Part shown: positions 1-5,190 of the stretch, one piece after another
Layout: each line of letters opens with the position of its first letter
Position numbering within the stretch: position 1 is the first letter of the stretch
Assembly (NCBI GenBank): GCA_023130215.1
Contig: JAGMAN010000007.1
Coordinates: forward strand, 1-5,190
Direction: 5' to 3'
DNA length: 5,190 bases
DNA from: a bacterium
GTDB taxonomy: Bacteria; NPL-UPA2; JAGMAN01
Translations under genes and position numbers: made by a program
Notes under the pieces: generated by a model
What the model was told of the DNA's origin: nothing
What the model saw: the letters and a program-made list of their open reading frames with translations, nothing else
The model's database searches: none

Positions 1-191
1 ACTAAGGTCAAAGTTCCATTATGCCATCTCTCCGCCCCCTCTTCTTTATGACGCAGAGTATGATGGTCAGTGATAATACAATAGTCCAGCCCAGCCTTAT
101 TGGCCGCCTTAACTATTCCTCTCAAGCTCCCACTCCCATCGGAATAGCTGGAGTGGACATGGATAGCTCCCTTGTAATCCTGCCAGTTCAT
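1..191 (-). CDS. PHP-domain metal-dependent phosphoesterase, N-terminal part (cut by left window edge)
   Basis: The minus strand reads from an ATG at 191-189 with no stop to the window edge, giving 63 complete codons. Visible PHP-family signatures are the first metal-binding motif AIHVHSSYSDGSGS (His11, His13, Asp18) and the second motif IITDHHTL (Asp42, His43), spaced as in PHP proteins related to the TrpH/CehA type. Such proteins are usually metal-dependent hydrolases acting on phosphoesters or similar bonds; the substrate cannot be told from this part. There is no signal peptide before the domain, so a cytoplasmic location is likely. The start overlaps the stop of the upstream membrane-protein gene as ATGA, which suggests translational coupling and one transcript. 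A GAGGAGG stretch lies about 12 nt before the start, rather far for a ribosome site. PHP assignment is firm; the subfamily is open because the rest lies outside the window. Confidence 0.88.
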   Translation of the reverse strand, partial: MNWQDYKGAIHVHSSYSDGSGSLRGIVKAANKAGLDYCIITDHHTLRHKEEGAERWHNGTLTL

Positions 192-1147
192 CTTTCTCTA
201 TCGCCTCCTCGGTGCAATAAGTACAGGGGAAGTCCAATCAGGCTCCAGCCAAGGAAGATAAGGCGAAGGAGGAAGGAGATAGAAACAGAAAGTTCCCCGG
301 CCAGGCCTATGTAACTGAAGCACTTCTTATAAGCGGCTTCTCCCACTCCCCATCCAGCTATGGAGATGGGAACAGCACTGATGATTCCAGCTATAGGGAC
401 AAAGAGAAAGAAGTAGCCCAGGCTTACTCCTTCTACTCCCAGCCCTAAGGCAACCTGGTAGTTGATGAGCATCATCAAGGATTGAAGAAGGAGAGAGAGG
501 CCGATAGCCCAACCTAAAGCCCAGGGACAGGACTTATAGAAATAGAAGGCACGGTAAAGTTTTCCTACTGCCTCCCTTGCCCGGGACCTCTCGGGGTTGG
601 TGCTGGCCAGGGAAACCTTAGCCAAAATTTTCCTGTTGAAGGCGAGAAGAATAAAAAACGTAAAGAGGATGAATACGGCTAAAATGGTTAAGGACGGTGC
701 CAGCATACCAGGGCGGCGGAGATTTAGAACTCCAGCCACAGCCCCTAAGAAGAGTAAAGCTAAAAGTCCAGTTCCCCGATCAACGATGATGGTCATTACT
801 GCCTCTGCCCTTTTCTTGGTTTCCTTAGAAGTATAGTAAGCTTTAACTACATCCCCTCCGGTTAAAGAAGGAAGAAAACTATTAAAGAAGAATCCAATGA
901 AGAAAAGTTTGACAATCCTCAGAAATCCCAACTTAATGTTGTGAGCCTCAAGCAGTACCCTCCAGCGAAGACAGCCGAGGAGGATGACCACTCCATAGCT
1001 GAAGATAGCTGAGTAAAGAAAGGGGCGATGAATTTGGGCAATGGCCTCAAGGATTCCCCGGAAATTCAAATCTCCTCGGGTGAAAATGAAGTAGAGAATG
1101 CCAGCGCTCACTCCCGACCGAAGAAGGAAAAAGAGTAATTTTTTCAT
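188..1147 (-). CDS. Flippase-like integral membrane protein (lysylphosphatidylglycerol synthase transmembrane region family, UPF0104)
   Basis: The product is a 319-residue protein with about eight hydrophobic segments (near residues 5-23, 44-62, 80-97, 127-145, 152-170, 211-231, 243-265 and 285-311), so it sits in the inner membrane. Family-typical motifs are visible: RWRVLL at 61-66, FNSFLPSLTGGDVVKAYY at 88-105, DRGTGLLAL at 123-131, and PIAGIISAVPISIAGWGVGE at 251-270. The family is named after the flippase half of MprF; stand-alone members without the synthase domain, like this one, are widespread and thought to move lipids or lipid-linked sugars, but most have no proven substrate. The length is normal for a stand-alone member. 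The ATG start lies only 17 bp after the 3' end of the tRNA gene, behind a weak AGAAG ribosome site. The stop overlaps the start of the PHP gene by ATGA. Family assignment is strong, function is inferred. Confidence 0.9.
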   Translation of the reverse strand: MKKLLFFLLRSGVSAGILYFIFTRGDLNFRGILEAIAQIHRPFLYSAIFSYGVVILLGCLRWRVLLEAHNIKLGFLRIVKLFFIGFFFNSFLPSLTGGDVVKAYYTSKETKKRAEAVMTIIVDRGTGLLALLFLGAVAGVLNLRRPGMLAPSLTILAVFILFTFFILLAFNRKILAKVSLASTNPERSRAREAVGKLYRAFYFYKSCPWALGWAIGLSLLLQSLMMLINYQVALGLGVEGVSLGYFFLFVPIAGIISAVPISIAGWGVGEAAYKKCFSYIGLAGELSVSISFLLRLIFLGWSLIGLPLYLLHRGGDRER

Positions 1148-1164
1148 GTTCTTCTGTTTTCTGA

Positions 1165-1239
1165 TGCGCCCGGCGTGACTCGAACACGCGGCCCGCGGTT
1201 TAGGAAACCGCTGCTCTGTCCTAACTGAGCTACGGGCGC
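1165..1239 (-). tRNA. tRNA-Arg, anticodon CCT (reads AGG)
   Basis: A complete 75-nt cloverleaf folds on the minus strand. The acceptor stem is GCGCCCG paired with CGGGCGC, with discriminator A at 1165. The D arm is GCTC-AGTTAGGACA-GAGC, the anticodon stem is GCGGT/ACCGC around the loop TTCCTAA, the variable loop is the five-base GGGCC, and the T arm is GCGTG-TTCGAGT-CACGC. All stems pair perfectly. Bases 34-36 are CCT, so it decodes AGG as arginine; the D loop has an A after the GG pair (A20), a known arginine identity element in bacteria. No CCA is encoded (TCA follows the discriminator), so CCA must be added after transcription. A candidate promoter lies about 70 bp upstream. The membrane-protein gene begins 17 bp downstream on the same strand. 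Confidence 0.97.
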
Positions 1240-1312
1240 AGGCTTTGTTTTCAGGGACTTACGGAGATTAACTCATCCCTCATTGGGTTGACAGAATGCG
1301 TAAGCCATTATT

Positions 1313-1341
1313 CTTTTAACACGATTCAGGATTCCTGTCAA
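1313..1341 (-). promoter_or_regulatory. Candidate sigma70-type promoter for the tRNA-Arg / membrane protein / PHP unit
   Basis: On the minus strand a perfect consensus -35 box TTGACA (1341-1336) is followed after 17 bp by TAAAAG (1318-1313), which matches the -10 consensus at four of six positions. Transcription would start near 1306, leaving a leader of about 65 nt before the tRNA. This is the best promoter-like pair in the 150-bp gap between the diguanylate cyclase stop and the tRNA. Two direct repeats lie against its upstream side and a short dyad overlaps its -35 and spacer. The -35 is convincing and the -10 is mediocre; no experimental support is available. Confidence 0.5.
1328..1338. 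promoter_or_regulatory. Short dyad CAGGATTCCTG overlapping the -35/spacer (possible operator)
   Basis: The 11-bp sequence is a perfect inverted repeat around one central base (CAGGA-T-TCCTG). It covers the last bases of the -35 box and the first part of the spacer of the candidate promoter, where a bound dimeric repressor would block RNA polymerase. The dyad itself is plain in the sequence; its use as an operator is a guess. Confidence 0.3.
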
Positions 1342-1360
1342 TCCTAAATTCATCCTAAAT
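1341..1360 (-). repeat. Tandem direct repeat ATTTAGGAT x2 with 11-bp period, next to the -35 box
   Basis: The minus strand carries two identical 9-bp copies of ATTTAGGAT separated by GA, so the start-to-start distance is 11 bp, one helical turn. The downstream copy ends in the first base of the TTGACA -35 box. Tandem half-sites with this period just upstream of a promoter are typical of binding sites for OmpR/PhoB-class response regulators; that such a regulator binds here is inference. The repeat is exact but short, so chance remains possible. Confidence 0.45.
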
Positions 1361-1391
1361 GGAGATTAGGGGAGTGGTAGTTTAAGTATTT

Positions 1392-2594
1392 TTATAAGGA
1401 CCGAACTTTTTCTTCGTAAATACTAATCCTATTTCTTCCTAACCTTTTTGAGTTATATAGTGCTTGGTCTGCCCTTAAAATAAGTCCTCTGGTATCTTGA
1501 GCATCATATGGCAATTCAGCAATACCCATACTGATAGTAAGATCCTTCAAAGGTAAGACTTCCTCTCCCTCAAATTCTGCTTCTTTTACAAGTTTCCTCA
1601 GTCTATCGGCTAATTTTAATGCATCATCTCTTCTGGTATAAGGGAGAATAATGGCAAATTCTTCTCCTCCATATCGTGATATTATATCTTTGTTATACTT
1701 CCTTTTTTTATCTGGTCTGATATTCTCTCTGCTGTTTTCTCTAAAAATTTGAGCTAATTGTTTTAAAAGTTCATTTCCCTTTGGGTGACCATAAGCATCA
1801 TTATACTGCTTGAAAAAGTCTATATCAGTGATAATCAGAGAGACGGTGTCTCTATCTTTATTAAACACATGTTCTACTATCTCATCTAGATAGCGACGGA
1901 ATCCCCTATAATTATAAAGCCCTGTTAATTCATCTGTAACCGCTTCTTCTTCACTTTTTATTGCTTTTTTCTCTGTTTCCCTGTATTCATAGGCATTATG
2001 TATAGCGTTTCCAATAAAATTTGCAATAATTTCAAGTAAATCTATGTTTTTAGGATCAAATTTTTTCTTCATGGTTTTATAATGGACAGAAAAAGTTCCC
2101 ACTATTTCATCGCCAAACTTTATGGGGATGGTAACATATTTTTTTATACCTTTTGTTAACACCTTCTTGTTTGTCCTAATGTCACTATCGGCATTATCAA
2201 CTATTATGGTTTTGCCTGTCAAAACACATTCTCTTCCAACACCCTTTCCATTTCTCAGGTCTATTTTGTATCTCTCTTTCGCTTCATTTACTTCTTTTTC
2301 CGTAAGAGTGGTGTCTGTTTTTGAGATGCATTCCAGGGTATTATTTCTCTTGTTGACTATAGAAGTAGTAGAACCATCATAACCAAACCTGGCTACTATT
2401 TGCTCTTCAATTCCTTTCAGTATTTGGGATATATTCAAGGTAGAAGTAATAATTTTTCCAATATTAGCCACCAACTCAAGATTTTTTTCAATCCTTGCTT
2501 TTTCTTTAACTAAATTCTCAAAATTCTCTTTAATTGTTTTTGGATTTTTATAGTCTTCAGCAGGAATATTTATCTTTGAATTTTCTTTTTTCAT
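1392..2594 (-). CDS. GAF-GGDEF diguanylate cyclase
   Basis: This gene encodes a probable cytoplasmic diguanylate cyclase making c-di-GMP from two GTP. The chosen ATG gives 400 residues. In the numbering of a longer form that starts eight codons earlier at TTG 2618, residues about 32-48 are helical and charged, a GAF sensor domain spans about 47-208, and the GGDEF domain about 225-402. Catalytic motifs are intact: TDELTGLYNYRGF at 228-240, DIDFFK at 265-270, N273/D274, GH at 277-278, and the active-site GGEEF at 317-321. The inhibitory RxxD site is not canonical: the position for Arg is Tyr308, and about 11 extra residues precede Asp311. There are no membrane segments. Neither start has a clear ribosome site; ATG is preferred over TTG. 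The gene is about 30% GC in three hand-counted lines (17, 20 and 17 of 60) against 26-32 of 60 in flanking genes, suggesting separate acquisition. The GAF ligand is unknown. Confidence 0.93.
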   Translation of the reverse strand: MKKENSKINIPAEDYKNPKTIKENFENLVKEKARIEKNLELVANIGKIITSTLNISQILKGIEEQIVARFGYDGSTTSIVNKRNNTLECISKTDTTLTEKEVNEAKERYKIDLRNGKGVGRECVLTGKTIIVDNADSDIRTNKKVLTKGIKKYVTIPIKFGDEIVGTFSVHYKTMKKKFDPKNIDLLEIIANFIGNAIHNAYEYRETEKKAIKSEEEAVTDELTGLYNYRGFRRYLDEIVEHVFNKDRDTVSLIITDIDFFKQYNDAYGHPKGNELLKQLAQIFRENSRENIRPDKKRKYNKDIISRYGGEEFAIILPYTRRDDALKLADRLRKLVKEAEFEGEEVLPLKDLTISMGIAELPYDAQDTRGLILRADQALYNSKRLGRNRISIYEEKVRSL

Positions 2595-2653
2595 TATAGC
2601 CGCAATTTTACCCAACAATTAGCATAATGAGGACAATGATAGGCGTTAATCTT

Positions 2654-3718
2654 TTAATCAGATTCATATACGCCAAATATTCCCAAAAGGTCCCTTATCC
2701 CTCCTGCCAAGGGAACCAGCCGGTATTTAGGTTCCTTTACCGAACCAGTCACTTCAACTTGAGCAATAAACTTACCAGCTTCATCGATGACAAAGGAGAG
2801 AATCTCCCCTATCAATGGAATATCATCGAGAAAACCTTTGGAAAAGGAGATCTCAACCATAATATGATCCTTAATTTTCCCTTGAAAATCGATTCTCCCT
2901 TTGACTAATAGCTTGACCTGATCACTTATTAAGGTGAGGTTCCTGGTCATTACAATACCATCCAAAATAGTGAAATTTGCTTTTCCTTCCCGGAAAGCGA
3001 CTTTCTCCAGATAAGGAATACGGAGAAAAACCACCAGTCCTCCCAGGAAAGGAAATTCCCATAGCTTCCCCTCCCTGATGATGCAGTGTCCATGTCCGCT
3101 TAAATTGTTTAAGCCTGCTCCATTCCCTTTCAGGCTAAGCTTTGCTTCCAAAATTCCCTGCACTTCCTTCTTAGAAAAGCTTAGCTCTTCCACCATAGTC
3201 TTCAGATCAAACTGGGAGATATCTCCCTGGAATACATACTCTGAAGAGACAAGATCCAAATCAAAGGAGCCTTTCAAATTTCCCTGGCAAAGATTTGCCC
3301 GCAGCTCCTTCAGGGTAAGTTGATAATTCTCTAACTGAATAGCAAGGTAGACGCCCTTTAACCTGAATCCACGCAAGATCATTTCCGGCGAGGTCGCCTT
3401 CAGGGTGACCTCCCATCCCCTAAAATCTTTTCCCCTCTCTTTGAGATTCTTAATGACCTGGTCGAAGTGATAGTCAATGCACAACTTCCTGGCATGGAGG
3501 AATCTCTCCCCTCCCGTGCGATCATAGATGACCAGGTCGTAAAGCTCTATACCCTGGAGGAGATGGAGGCTGACCCGTCCCAAGCTGACTTCCCTTTTCA
3601 ATCTCTTCTCCAGTCTTTTCTCTATTAAGACGGGAAGAGCAAATCTATAGGCAAGGAAAAAAGTTGCTCCCATGAAAAGCAAAAAAAATAAGAACGATTT
3701 TAATATTTTTCTTCCCAT
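2654..3718 (-). CDS. AsmA-like membrane-anchored envelope protein
   Basis: The 354-residue product has a positively charged start and a single hydrophobic segment at about residues 6-28, so it is likely anchored in the inner membrane with the rest in the periplasm. The body alternates short beta-strand patterns, as in AsmA/TamB-type proteins. The C-terminal part (about 185-337) carries family-like features: LSGHGHCIIREGKLW at 206-220, FLDDIPLIGEILSFVI at 296-311, and the ending VEVTGSVKEPKYRLVP at 321-336. Family members are thought to help lipid transport or outer-membrane assembly; this is known for a few large members and inferred here. At 354 residues it is short next to E. coli AsmA (about 600) or TamB. 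The ATG lies 9 bp after the rsmI stop, with AAGG about 7 nt upstream, so it is almost certainly cotranscribed with rsmI. The family call is good, the exact role is not known. Confidence 0.8.
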   Translation of the reverse strand: MGRKILKSFLFFLLFMGATFFLAYRFALPVLIEKRLEKRLKREVSLGRVSLHLLQGIELYDLVIYDRTGGERFLHARKLCIDYHFDQVIKNLKERGKDFRGWEVTLKATSPEMILRGFRLKGVYLAIQLENYQLTLKELRANLCQGNLKGSFDLDLVSSEYVFQGDISQFDLKTMVEELSFSKKEVQGILEAKLSLKGNGAGLNNLSGHGHCIIREGKLWEFPFLGGLVVFLRIPYLEKVAFREGKANFTILDGIVMTRNLTLISDQVKLLVKGRIDFQGKIKDHIMVEISFSKGFLDDIPLIGEILSFVIDEAGKFIAQVEVTGSVKEPKYRLVPLAGGIRDLLGIFGVYESD

Positions 3719-3727
3719 TTCCTGACC

Positions 3728-4405
3728 TTATAATTTTCCTTCCACGATAAGGACGAATTCTCCCCTTGGTTTCGCCCTGGCGAACTTATCCAGAAGCTGG
3801 CTGACCTTCCCTCGGGCTACTTCTTCATACTTCTTGGTCAGTTCCCGGGTGATGACTGTTAGTCTATCTCCTAACACTTCTAAGATATCTTTTAAGGTGC
3901 TCAACAATCTGTGGGGAGACTCATAGAGAACTATTGTCATTGGCTCTCCTTTTACACCTTTCAATTGTCTTCGCCTTCTACCACTCTTGGAAGAAAGAAA
4001 ACCCAGGAAGAGGAAGTTGTGAGCTGGCAATCCAGAGATGCTCAGGGCACTGATAAGAGCGCTTGGGCCAGGAATGGGAACTAAATTAATTCCTTTTTCA
4101 ATAGCCGCTTGAATAAGAGAGTAACCGGGGTCGGAGATGCCCGGAGTGCCAGCCTCGGAGACAAGAGATACATTCTTTCCTCCTCGTAACTCTCTGAGCA
4201 GGTATTTCTCCCTCCACAGCCGGTTGTAGGTATAATAACTCACCATGGGAGTGTGAATCTGATAATGGCTGAGGAGTTTCCTTGTGCGCCTGGTATCTTC
4301 AGCGGCAATCAGGTCTACTTCTTTTAAGGTTCTAAGTGCCCGAAGAGTAACATCCTCCAAATTTCCAATGGGAGTGCTCACAATGTAAAGGGTTCCTTGA
4401 GCCAT
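3728..4405 (-). CDS. rsmI: 16S rRNA (cytidine1402-2'-O)-methyltransferase RsmI
   Basis: RsmI uses S-adenosylmethionine to methylate the 2'-OH of C1402 in the decoding centre of the small ribosomal subunit. From the chosen ATG the protein has 225 residues. Tetrapyrrole-methylase-fold motifs are clear: GTLYIVSTPIGNLEDVTLRA at 4-23, LIAAEDTRRTRKLL at 32-45, LVSEAGTPGISDPGY at 81-95, VPIPGPSALISALSISGLP at 109-127, FLGFLSSK at 133-140, YESPHRL at 161-167, RELTKKYEE at 187-195, and the terminal GEFVLIVEG at 215-223. The usual HNE-type stretch after SY is SYYTYNR (56-62) here, a mild deviation. ATG starts at 4420 and 4459 in the same frame would add 5 or 18 residues; the one at 4405 fits the family's usual beginning just before GTLYIV, but its ribosome site is weak. 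It lies in a run with the STAS gene upstream and the AsmA-like gene 9 bp downstream. Confidence 0.96.
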   Translation of the reverse strand: MAQGTLYIVSTPIGNLEDVTLRALRTLKEVDLIAAEDTRRTRKLLSHYQIHTPMVSYYTYNRLWREKYLLRELRGGKNVSLVSEAGTPGISDPGYSLIQAAIEKGINLVPIPGPSALISALSISGLPAHNFLFLGFLSSKSGRRRRQLKGVKGEPMTIVLYESPHRLLSTLKDILEVLGDRLTVITRELTKKYEEVARGKVSQLLDKFARAKPRGEFVLIVEGKL

Positions 4406-4496
4406 ATCCAGGTCAAACATGACCCCGACCGGAAAGAAGGGCAGCGGCCCGGGAAACATTCAAGAGGTGAAGAGTAGTAGCCCGACTTTCCATCCC

Positions 4497-4853
4497 CTAT
4501 TTAAAAGAAAGCAATGCTTCTTTTTCGCTTTTGTAGATCTTCAAGACTCTATCGAATCCAAGCAGCTTTACGATCCTCTCTATCTTATCAGACAGGTGCT
4601 CCAGGCGCAGATCCCCCTGACGACGGCGAAGTTCTCTGGCTGCCCCCACCAGCGTTCCCAAACCAGCCGAGCTAATGTAGTCGCAGTGCTTAAAGTTGAC
4701 GATGATCCAGCAACTCTCCTGAGCGATGAGAGAATTTAAAGTCTTCTCAAAGTGCCGGGTGGTGTGAATATCAAGCACACCGCTGAGATCGATGATCTGC
4801 ACCTTTTTCTCGCCTAAACTCTGTGTCCTAACTGCTATCTGATTCGTAGCCAT
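4497..4853 (-). CDS. Single-domain STAS protein (anti-sigma factor antagonist, SpoIIAA/RsbV type)
   Basis: From the ATG at 4853 this is a 118-residue STAS domain and little else. It shows the family pattern: a first strand (VQIIDLSGVLDIHTT, about 18-32), the buried strand CWIIVNFKHCDYISSAGLG at 48-66, and the last helix ending in ALLSF. Ser62 in ISSAGLG aligns with phospho-Ser58 of SpoIIAA, with Ser in place of the preceding Asp. Such proteins switch partners (an anti-sigma kinase or another effector) depending on phosphorylation of that serine. No kinase or phosphatase gene is visible here, so the partner is unknown. This start lies 7 bp after the stop of the PIN/TRAM gene, behind GAAAG. An ATG at 4919 would add 22 residues and overlap that gene by 59 bp; its GGAAGGG ribosome-like sequence is almost against the start codon. 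The shorter form matches the usual domain length, but the choice is not certain. Confidence 0.9.
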   Translation of the reverse strand: MATNQIAVRTQSLGEKKVQIIDLSGVLDIHTTRHFEKTLNSLIAQESCWIIVNFKHCDYISSAGLGTLVGAARELRRRQGDLRLEHLSDKIERIVKLLGFDRVLKIYKSEKEALLSFK

Positions 4854-4860
4854 TCTACTT

Positions 4861-5190
4861 TCAATAGAATTGATGAGCGCTTCTCTTGCCGGTGCGGTAT
4901 GACTCTCGGGTTTGTTCATTCCCTTCCACAGAGGGCCGAGTAAAAATCATCCTTCCAGCCGTTGTCTGAAGGACGCTGGTCACTACTGCATCGATCGACC
5001 GTCCTACATAATCCTTGCCACCATCGATGACCACCATCGTCCCATCATCTAAATAAGCTACTCCCTGTCCAGATTCTTTTCCCTCCTTAACAACCCTCAC
5101 TTTCATTGTCTCTCCGGGAAGAACCACCGGTTTGAGAGCATTGGCCAGCTCATTTATATTCAAAACACGGACCTTCTCTAAACCAGCCAC
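4861..5190 (-). CDS. PIN/TRAM domain protein (YacL type), C-terminal part (cut by right window edge)
   Basis: The frame is open to the right edge, and 109 codons plus a TGA stop are present. The first in-window codon is GTG, most likely an internal Val rather than a start. The sequence matches the end of YacL-type proteins: the PIN-domain end [19 protein letters not shown] at about residues 9-27, then a TRAM domain to about 83 with [18 protein letters not shown] (41-58) and [15 protein letters not shown] (69-83). TRAM is a small RNA-binding barrel; the PIN domain is a ribonuclease-like fold. Full YacL-type proteins also have N-terminal membrane helices, which would lie outside the window with the catalytic acidic residues. 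A tail of about 26 residues (84-109) after the TRAM domain is polar and not recognisable. It is the first gene of the visible run and sits 7 bp before the STAS gene. The family is clear, the physiological role is not well established. Confidence 0.88.
   Translation of the reverse strand: MAGLEKVRVLNINELANALKPVVLPGETMKVRVVKEGKESGQGVAYLDDGTMVVIDGGKDYVGRSIDAVVTSVLQTTAGRMIFTRPSVEGNEQTRESYRTGKRSAHQFY

Larger units (their letters stand above)
1288..1341. repeat. Inverted repeat of TTGACAG(G)AAT arms
   Basis: The plus strand reads TTGACAGAAT at 1288-1297, and the minus strand reads TTGACAGGAAT at 1341-1331. The two arms are inverted copies that differ by one extra G and face each other across 33 bp. 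The minus-strand arm contains the candidate -35 box. The plus-strand arm is also a consensus -35, but it has only a poor TATTCT at a 15-bp spacing, so a real antisense promoter toward the diguanylate cyclase gene is doubtful. The arms may be binding sites or coincidence. Confidence 0.3.

Noticed and set aside
21-314. Plus-strand open frame of 97 codons at the left end
   Set aside because: It is antisense to the PHP and flippase-like genes, both of which have clear motifs, and its translation is low-complexity and unlike any known protein.
327-836. Open frames of 61 codons (minus, 327-512) and 79 codons (plus, 597-836) inside the flippase-like gene
   Set aside because: They lie entirely within a gene with strong family motifs, show no recognisable domain, and are explained as alternative-frame shadows.
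1253-1280. AGGGA/TCCCT inverted repeat in the leader before the tRNA, as a riboswitch or attenuator
   Set aside because: Only five pairs around an 18-nt loop, without further structure or a T run; the leader is probably removed by RNase P anyway.
1263-1368. Two copies of GGAGATTA (1263-1270 and 1361-1368) as a flanking direct repeat
   Set aside because: Eight bases shared over about 100 bp is easily chance, and nothing between them looks like an inserted element.
1165-1400. tRNA gene as an integration (att) site for a mobile island carrying the GGDEF gene
   Set aside because: Integration normally uses the tRNA 3' end, which faces the flippase-like gene, whereas the AT-rich gene is on the 5' side. 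No repeat of the tRNA end and no integrase is visible.
2594-2599. TATAAT on the minus strand overlapping the ATG of the GGDEF gene as its promoter
   Set aside because: A -10 box at the start codon would place transcription inside the coding region, and no -35 is found at a proper distance.
2641-2665. AATCT/AGATT stem around the AsmA-like stop codon as a terminator
   Set aside because: It is a five-pair AT-rich stem with no T tract after it, too weak to act as an intrinsic terminator.
2627-2908. Plus-strand open frame of 93 codons over the end of the AsmA-like gene, with similar ones at 3078-3323 and 4419-4739
   Set aside because: These are antisense shadows of well-supported genes and have no family features or ribosome sites.
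4439-4450. GC hairpin GGGC-AGCG-GCCC between the STAS and rsmI genes as a terminator
   Set aside because: The stem has only four pairs and no T run follows it on either strand; it may also be part of the extended rsmI reading frame.

Overview
This window carries a run of bacterial genes that all lie on the minus strand, so transcription runs from right to left. The sequence does not fix the lineage. An AsmA-type envelope protein points to a diderm (Gram-negative-type) bacterium. Moderate GC (about 43-53% in hand-counted lines of the flanking genes) and the neighbourhood of a YacL-type PIN/TRAM protein, a lone STAS protein, rsmI and AsmA would fit an uncultured candidate phylum, but that is inference.

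Right block (5190 to 2654, in transcription order): the C-terminal end of a PIN/TRAM protein, cut by the window edge; a single-domain STAS protein (anti-sigma factor antagonist type); rsmI, the 16S rRNA C1402 2'-O-methyltransferase; and a small AsmA-like protein with one N-terminal membrane anchor. The gaps are about 7, 91 and 9 bp and no terminator is visible, so this looks like one operon that mixes RNA-related functions, a regulatory switch protein and an envelope protein.

Middle (2618 to 1392): a GAF-GGDEF diguanylate cyclase with intact catalytic motifs. Its DNA is clearly AT-richer (about 30% GC in three counted lines) than both flanks, and its inhibitory I-site is disrupted by a short insertion. 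It looks like a later insertion into an otherwise uniform neighbourhood.

Left block (1391 to 1): a 150-bp intergenic region with a consensus -35 box, tandem ATTTAGGAT repeats and a dyad; a tRNA-Arg(CCU) gene without encoded CCA; 17 bp later a flippase-like (lysylphosphatidylglycerol synthase transmembrane region) membrane protein; and, overlapping its stop by ATGA, the first 63 codons of a PHP-domain metal-dependent phosphoesterase that runs off the left edge. The tRNA and the two proteins may share one transcript.

I found no mobile element, CRISPR array or phage gene, and no convincing undescribed system. The points most worth checking are the promoter architecture at 1313-1360, the tRNA-to-mRNA junction, the compositional island encoding the GGDEF protein, and the STAS-rsmI-AsmA gene order.
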